Positions 59,100-64,000 of a DNA stretch of 64,000 nt are shown here, in pieces; positions within the stretch are counted from its first letter, which is position 1; each line of letters begins with the position of its first letter. Below the pieces are notes generated by a model. The model was not told where the DNA came from. It worked only from the letters and a program-made list of their open reading frames with translations, and searched no databases. Origin of the DNA: Candidatus Woesearchaeota archaeon (GTDB lineage: Archaea; Nanobdellota; Nanobdellia; Woesearchaeales; GW2011-AR4); the NCBI GenBank assembly GCA_016187465.1, contig JACPJQ010000004.1, forward strand, positions 240,806 to 304,805. Direction: 5' to 3'. A program made the position numbers and the translations under genes.

Positions 59100-59707
59100 G
59101 AAGTTGACGTCTTAAGCGCATACATAACGGGATCCACCTTCATCCAAAGCTTGAACTGCTCCCATTCTGACGAGCTCATTCCGGCAATCGGAACTAAGGA
59201 TGTAAGAGTGGCGTGAAAATCCGCCCCTTTAGGGAAAAAATATTTTACGTATCTCGCGCCTTTGTCCATTGTTTCAATCCCTATCAATGCGAATGCATTC
59301 TCTTCATTTGATGCATTGACCGGGGTATCTCCAACGTCCTCATAAGCTGATTTCGCCCTGAACTTTCCCAAGTAGCTGAACAATTTCTTGTAGTCGACAT
59401 AAGATGAATGAGGGGAAATTCCATAGCTTTTGGAAACAGAGCCATAGCCGCCCGCAGAAGGCAGCTCTTCTTTTGCAAGTTTATAGCTCTTATCTTCATG
59501 CGCCCTTTCTTTCCTCTCCTTTTTTGCCTTCTCCGCAGCGCTTTTAATGAGGATGTTTATAATAGAAGAAATTGGTATTCTGTCGTCGCTTTTGCTCTTT
59601 GCGGCATTTGCTTTTTTAACATTCAATCTTGGCACCCTGACAGAAGCTTTTCTTAATTTAACCTTAGAAAAATTTTTTATGACTCTGTCACCTAATGTCT
59701 TTTTCAT
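59096..59707 (-). CDS. Hypothetical basic protein
   Basis: A 203-residue protein starting at MKKTLGDRVI. The N-terminal 60 residues are Lys/Arg-rich, the C-terminal 130 contain an apparently folded domain (FALIGIETMDKGARYVKYFFPKGADFHATLTS). The frame is open 29 codons further upstream, but that part contains no conserved-looking start. No family recognised. Confidence 0.55.
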   Translation of the reverse strand: MKKTLGDRVIKNFSKVKLRKASVRVPRLNVKKANAAKSKSDDRIPISSIINILIKSAAEKAKKERKERAHEDKSYKLAKEELPSAGGYGSVSKSYGISPHSSYVDYKKLFSYLGKFRAKSAYEDVGDTPVNASNEENAFALIGIETMDKGARYVKYFFPKGADFHATLTSLVPIAGMSSSEWEQFKLWMKVDPVMYALKTSTS

Positions 59708-59911
59708 AATCTGCACCTTCTTGGATATAATATCCAACAATAATCTAATCGTGTATTTATAGTTTATGGTTTTCAGAAGCGGCGCAATCCTCAATTTTTT
59801 GAAAATTACATAACTGGATTATAAAAATCAATGTACCGCCCTGCCATATTTGTAGCAATTAATCAACCTTAGGCACATTCCACGTTGCATTGGAAAGCTG
59901 AGGAGTTAAAA

Positions 59912-59936
59912 TTATTTGAGTAAATAGCTCAAATAA
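59912..59936. terminator. 9-bp inverted repeat after the secreted-protein remnant
   Basis: TTATTTGAG (59912-59920) and CTCAAATAA (59928-59936) form a hairpin just past the stop at 59947 of the minus-strand remnant. Flanking T- and A-runs fit a transcription end from either side. Gap 59708-59946 holds no gene I can see. Confidence 0.4.
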
Positions 59937-59946
59937 ATAGAAAAAT

Positions 59947-62900
59947 TTAATTTGTGAAGAGGAAATTCCCTCTCACAGTATTCCACGAATCGCTTTCTCC
60001 CACACCTGTAAAAACAAGCGTGAAATCTTTTCCATCTGTTGAAAGCCATTTGTTTGCAAAATTCCAGAAAAAGGTGTTTGCAGGTATAGTTGGCGAGCCA
60101 AACGCTGATGTGTAGTAAATAGTCGACCATGGACCCCATGGATTTTGAGCTTCAAAAATTCCTATATCACCATTAAATGACCCATCATGCTCTGTAATCA
60201 AAAAATATCTTCCAAGACCACTATTGAAACTGGCACTGGCTGTCCAGCCGACTCCTTTTGAGTCAGCAAATACTGGTTTACGTGCAGCAAGATTTGTTGT
60301 CCAAGTCGGATTTCCGCTTGAATCAAGTCCTGAAAAAAATTCATAAGAAGCCCGATTCATTATGCTTGCTTGAGGCACTCTCATAAGAATTATCTCCCCA
60401 GGAATCTGAACTTCAAGAGAAGAAGGATTTTTCAAATTAATTGCATAAGAGTATACATAAGCATCTCTTGCTCCGGCATAATTTTTCCCAAACTGGAGGA
60501 AAGTAGGGATGATAATTCCATCCGACTGCACGAAAGCCCAAGAGGCCTGTGTTCAGGATACACTATGATTGGTAGACTTTAGTTTGCGCATAGTTCTGCG
60601 TATCCGAACCGGGCTGAACCCACATATAAAGGACACCACCTATGGAAATAATCCTGTAACTCTTTCCTCCGGCGGTTCCCCGAGGAACACTCCAAAGATT
60701 AGTGCCAGTATAGCTTGTAGCAGTGCCGCTTATGCGGGCAACTCCCAAACCTGCGTCAGCGCCTCCAAACCCGCCGCCATCGCCCCATGAAGTGTATTGA
60801 TTGTCATCATTCGCCCAAGTGATTGGCCAGTTGTCGCTTCCGGGAGCAAGACGCTTATGAGTTGTCCAATTAAAATTGATTCCGGTAATAAGAGAACTTT
60901 GAGGGTAAGGAATGGATGCAGGCTGTATTGTTGAGGAAACAATATTATAATCCCTTGTAGCAGTGCCTCCATCTCCAATTAAAGTAACTCGAATAATATT
61001 CGAAGCTGTTGCAGTCGAAGGAACAGTGAATACAATGCTTGAGCCGACTCCAGTTTTAATTGAAGGAAGCCCGTCACCGATAAGGTCAATATCCCAATTA
61101 AGATTTGAGCCAGAGCCGGTTGTTGTAATTGATTCTCCAAGTACAAATTTTGTCCCAACTTCAGGAGTGATAATAGTAGTCTGTGCTGCTTGAGGTGGTG
61201 GATTTTGGATTGGAATGGTAGCATTTACTCAACGTAAAGAAGTCCTCATAAACATGACATTCCCATCATAAGAATTTGCAATTACAATTCCTCCAAGTTC
61301 AGGAACATATTGCACCGAATTTTGAATTCCATTTTGACGATCAGTTGGTACTGTTCCGGTAACACTAGGAGTATCAACATACATTGTCTCGGCATCAACC
61401 CTATAAATCTTTATCCCGGAACCGGAATTATAAAACACCAAAAATTTATCATTGGCTTCATCATAAACAACTCCGGGATATCCGGATAATTGAAGTACAG
61501 ATGCGCCTAATCCGTTGAAGGTAACTGGGATGGATGATGCGTCAACTAGATTTCTGATTCGTGGATTTGATGTTCCAGAATAGCTTCCAACAACAAGCAT
61601 TCTATTGCGCTTAGGATCTATTGCGGCTCCTGCATAATTCGTTTCGCTGTTTGTATTAATCTTAGACCATGAATTTGTTGCCTGAGTCCACTTCCAAAAT
61701 TCCCCACCATATGTTCTACTATAATAAATATCTTCAGTTACAGGATGTTTAGCGACTAAAGCTGCTGTAAAATCTCCGCCGCCCGTATAACGAGAAACGT
61801 ATTCAGGCGCATCCCAAGAATTGGTATAGAGATTGAAACTGAAACTATAACCGGGATCTCCTGCATAGGGCCACCCAGCTGGAGGATTTGGCAAGCCACC
61901 CAAACCCATGCCCGGACTATCAACAACAATCATGCGATTGCGTGCATTTATAAATTGGGTAGCGTAATACGTATGGGTAGCGCTAGGTTTGAGATCGAGA
62001 TAATATTGTGCCGAATTTATGACCTGACTATTGGGAGAGGGTGGACTCAATTGCACCCATCTCGGATTATCTGTATTCAATTGAATAGCATCAACTTCAT
62101 TTCCACAGTAATCTCCATGGCCTCCAGCAGCGCCTAATACATAGAGACTCCCCTGACGCTTAAGCGTGGCTCCAGTCCACGCTACGATTTTTGATATTGG
62201 ACCGGTAATGCCGCATGGAGTCGGGCTTGGTGCTACACTTGAAAGAGCTGTATTAGGAATTTCATACCATTGCCAAAGAGGAAGATTTTTTACCCATGAA
62301 GGGAGATTGCTTGAAGAAGTAGTTGCATCTGAAGCTGCTGAAGTTGTAAAAGTGAAGTCATTGCTTTGTGCCAAATTCCCGGCAGCATCTCTTGATTTAA
62401 CACGATAGTGGTACAAAGTGTTTGCATTTAGCCCTGATAATGATTGTAAATGTGAAGTAACCAAAGCAGTATTCAATGCAGTTGATAAACCATAAGCTGT
62501 TGTTGTTCCGTAATCCACTTGAGTATCAGCATTTTCATTTGTTGTCCATGTAATTGTTGCAGAGCTTGAAGTTATTGAAGAGGCTGCAATTGCAGAGACT
62601 GTAACAGTAGGAGTTGGATTTGGAATGGAACCAGACGAATAAAGAGCTGGGCGTTTCGTTCCAACCCACACCGGATTGTGTCCTTTTCCGCTTTTGTCGG
62701 AAATGTCATTTGGAGTGGGGTTTATATTTAAATACCAGATGCTTGCCGCGCCTGCTGAAGTTGAAAGCGGTGAATTAACTTCGCTTAAGACATCATTAAG
62801 AGATAACTTGGAATTGTAAATCTGAAATCCACGAAGAATGCCGTTATACACTTCCTTGCCGGGGTTCCATGGCGCATCTCCGAAAGTTAGTGCCGGAGCG

Positions 62901-64000
62901 GGAGGATTTGTATTGCCCCAAGACGGCACAGAGTCATGGACTACAGTTTTAGTTGTGTCGGGAAGATTATAGTAATACGTGCAGTGTTTGCCTCCCGTGT
63001 CTGCATAACAAATAAGGGCTTGCGTGTACCATTTGTTATAAACTACATTCTCTGTGCTGGTGTAGTCATAGCCGTCAGAAGCAATTTCCCATTTATGAAA
63101 AGTATAGTCCGGCCAAATTGGATAAGGGTGTGCTCCATAGTATGTACCGGGACTACCGTTATCCCAAAACCATGTACTATCTAAATTCCCTTGCCCGTCA
63201 TCATTTCCCCAAAAGAATGTGGTGAAGTAGTACGGCTGGAAACGCGGATAAGCCCGCCAAATATAAGTAACCCCTTGCCCTCCTGGGCCATAAATTGGCA
63301 AACCATTATTTTGCGGATTAGTGAATTTGAAGCGGATTGTGTTCACGCCGTCAGAACCAGGAAAATCAAGGCCGGTAATTGTACCAGTTAGTGTAGGAAT
63401 TGTAACAATTGCAGACTGGCTTGCACTTCCACCTGTTCCGGTGCAAGTCAAGGTATAAGTCATCGTCGAAGTCGGATTGACTGATTGCGTTCCATATGTT
63501 GCTTTTGTTCCAGTCCATCCATTTGAAGCAGTGCATGAATCTGCATTTGTAGAGCTCCAAGTTAATGTTGAAGAGGCTCCTGTACTGATTGAAGACGGGC
63601 TGGCGGAAAGAGAGATGGTGGGAGCTGGAGTTGTTATTGTTCCGCTTCCATATCCGGCCGGGAACGCGCAACCGTTAGTGTTGATATTTAATCTTTTATG
63701 AACATCAAAAGCAGACTGGCCTGCAATGTCATTGACTCCGGGAATAATAGCTCCGTGCGGGAATTCTCCCGTTATTGGATCCCACAAAGGTTTATTGGTC
63801 AAAACGCCATTCTCATAACGATAAAGAATATTAGCCCCGATGTCGGCTCCGTTCTTGCCTTTACCTTTTAGTGAACTCGCGTCCGGGATAAACACTTTGC
63901 AGGTTCCCAAATCCGAAGTTGCACTGACTCCCGGCGGAGGTGTTGTGGCGAGATTTCTTGTTTCGGTTCCTGTTCCCCAAGTGTATCTAAAGTTATTCCA
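59947..64000 (-). pseudogene. Decayed multidomain secreted protein, 5' end outside the window
   Basis: From the right edge one frame runs to a TGA at 61229-61231. It holds a beta-helix-like part (PHGAIIPGVNDIAGQS), an Ig-like repeat, a LamG-like region, a fibronectin III domain (ATITWTTNENADTQVDYG) and a galactose-oxidase/Kelch-like propeller. The same frame continues past the TGA into an Ig-like linker and the start of a DUF4185 domain, ends at a TAG (60563-60565), and the DUF4185 domain resumes in another frame that also has a TGA (60553-60555), ending ESDSWNTVRGNFLFTN. At least three lesions. TGA is a normal stop elsewhere (for example histone and EF-1A). Confidence 0.7.

Noticed and set aside
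60553-61231. TGA read as an amino acid in the secreted protein
   Set aside because: TGA terminates the histone and EF-1A genes, and a TAG plus a frame change are also needed.
1-64000. CRISPR array, insertion sequence or rRNA genes
   Set aside because: No regularly spaced direct repeats, no transposase-like protein and no rRNA-like sequence were seen.

Overview
The window is archaeal. It carries archaeal-type translation and transcription genes (L11, Spt5, SecE, L7Ae, S28e, L24e, S10, EF-1A, EF-2, an archaeal GluRS), an archaeal histone, an Orc1/Cdc6-family ATPase, FtsZ, Taw3, an archaeal prepilin peptidase and tRNA genes with bulge-helix-bulge (BHB) introns. Small genes, A/T-rich intergenic DNA, many short lineage-specific membrane or coiled-coil proteins and several protein types I associate with uncultivated small archaea suggest a DPANN archaeon, perhaps near Woesearchaeota or Pacearchaeota. 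That placement is inference. Many genes are leaderless, with a TTTAAA-like box about 25-30 bases before the start codon. Others have a GAGGTGA-type ribosome binding site.

Layout. Positions 1-6,830: ftsZ, secE, spt5 and rpl11 on the minus strand, then FKBP, a NYN nuclease, a candidate structured RNA, Orc1/Cdc6 and cytidylate kinase. Positions 6,900-16,800: a conserved archaeal HTH regulator, an alpha/beta hydrolase, a methyltransferase, coiled-coil proteins, two histone-fold genes, GluRS, a phosphoesterase, a HIT protein and a thioredoxin-like protein. Positions 17,000-24,900: a glycosyltransferase with TPRs, a YgiQ-type radical SAM protein, an S4 protein, a Ski2/Mtr4-like helicase and a circularly permuted GTPase. 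Positions 24,990-31,190: S10, EF-1A, an S-layer-like protein, prohibitin, Taw3 and an AlkD-like protein. Positions 31,280-38,470: hicB with a broken hicA, an LpxC-like deacetylase, EF-2 with a mini-intein, and the ndk/rpl24e/rps28e/rpl7ae operon behind a kink-turn-like leader. Positions 38,600-59,700: prepilin peptidase, regulators, two degenerate HIT proteins, a 955-residue membrane protein, a short NFACT-R protein, NAD(P)HX repair genes, three further toxin-antitoxin-like modules and several large unrecognised proteins. Positions 59,950-64,000: a decayed multidomain secreted protein that runs off the right edge.

The most striking observation is in the tRNA genes. Of five tRNAs, four are interrupted. 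tRNA-Ser(GGA), tRNA-Ser(CGA) and elongator tRNA-Met(CAT) each need three removals (D-loop, anticodon 37/38, T-loop) to give a normal cloverleaf, and tRNA-Ala(GGC) needs one. Several junctions form the BHB motif (4-bp helix, two 3-base bulges, cut after the second bulge base) exactly, and all three T-loop introns sit at the same site, TTCAAA^T. These genes would probably be missed by default scans.

Other points worth attention: a 45-base leader of rpl7ae that looks like an L7Ae-binding kink-turn; a bacterial-type LpxC homolog with part of its active site altered; a P-loop mini-intein in EF-2; a hicA toxin killed by one stop codon; a family of six dispersed GC-rich intergenic elements; an L11 with a stalk-protein-like tail; and a duplicated 3' end of rps10.
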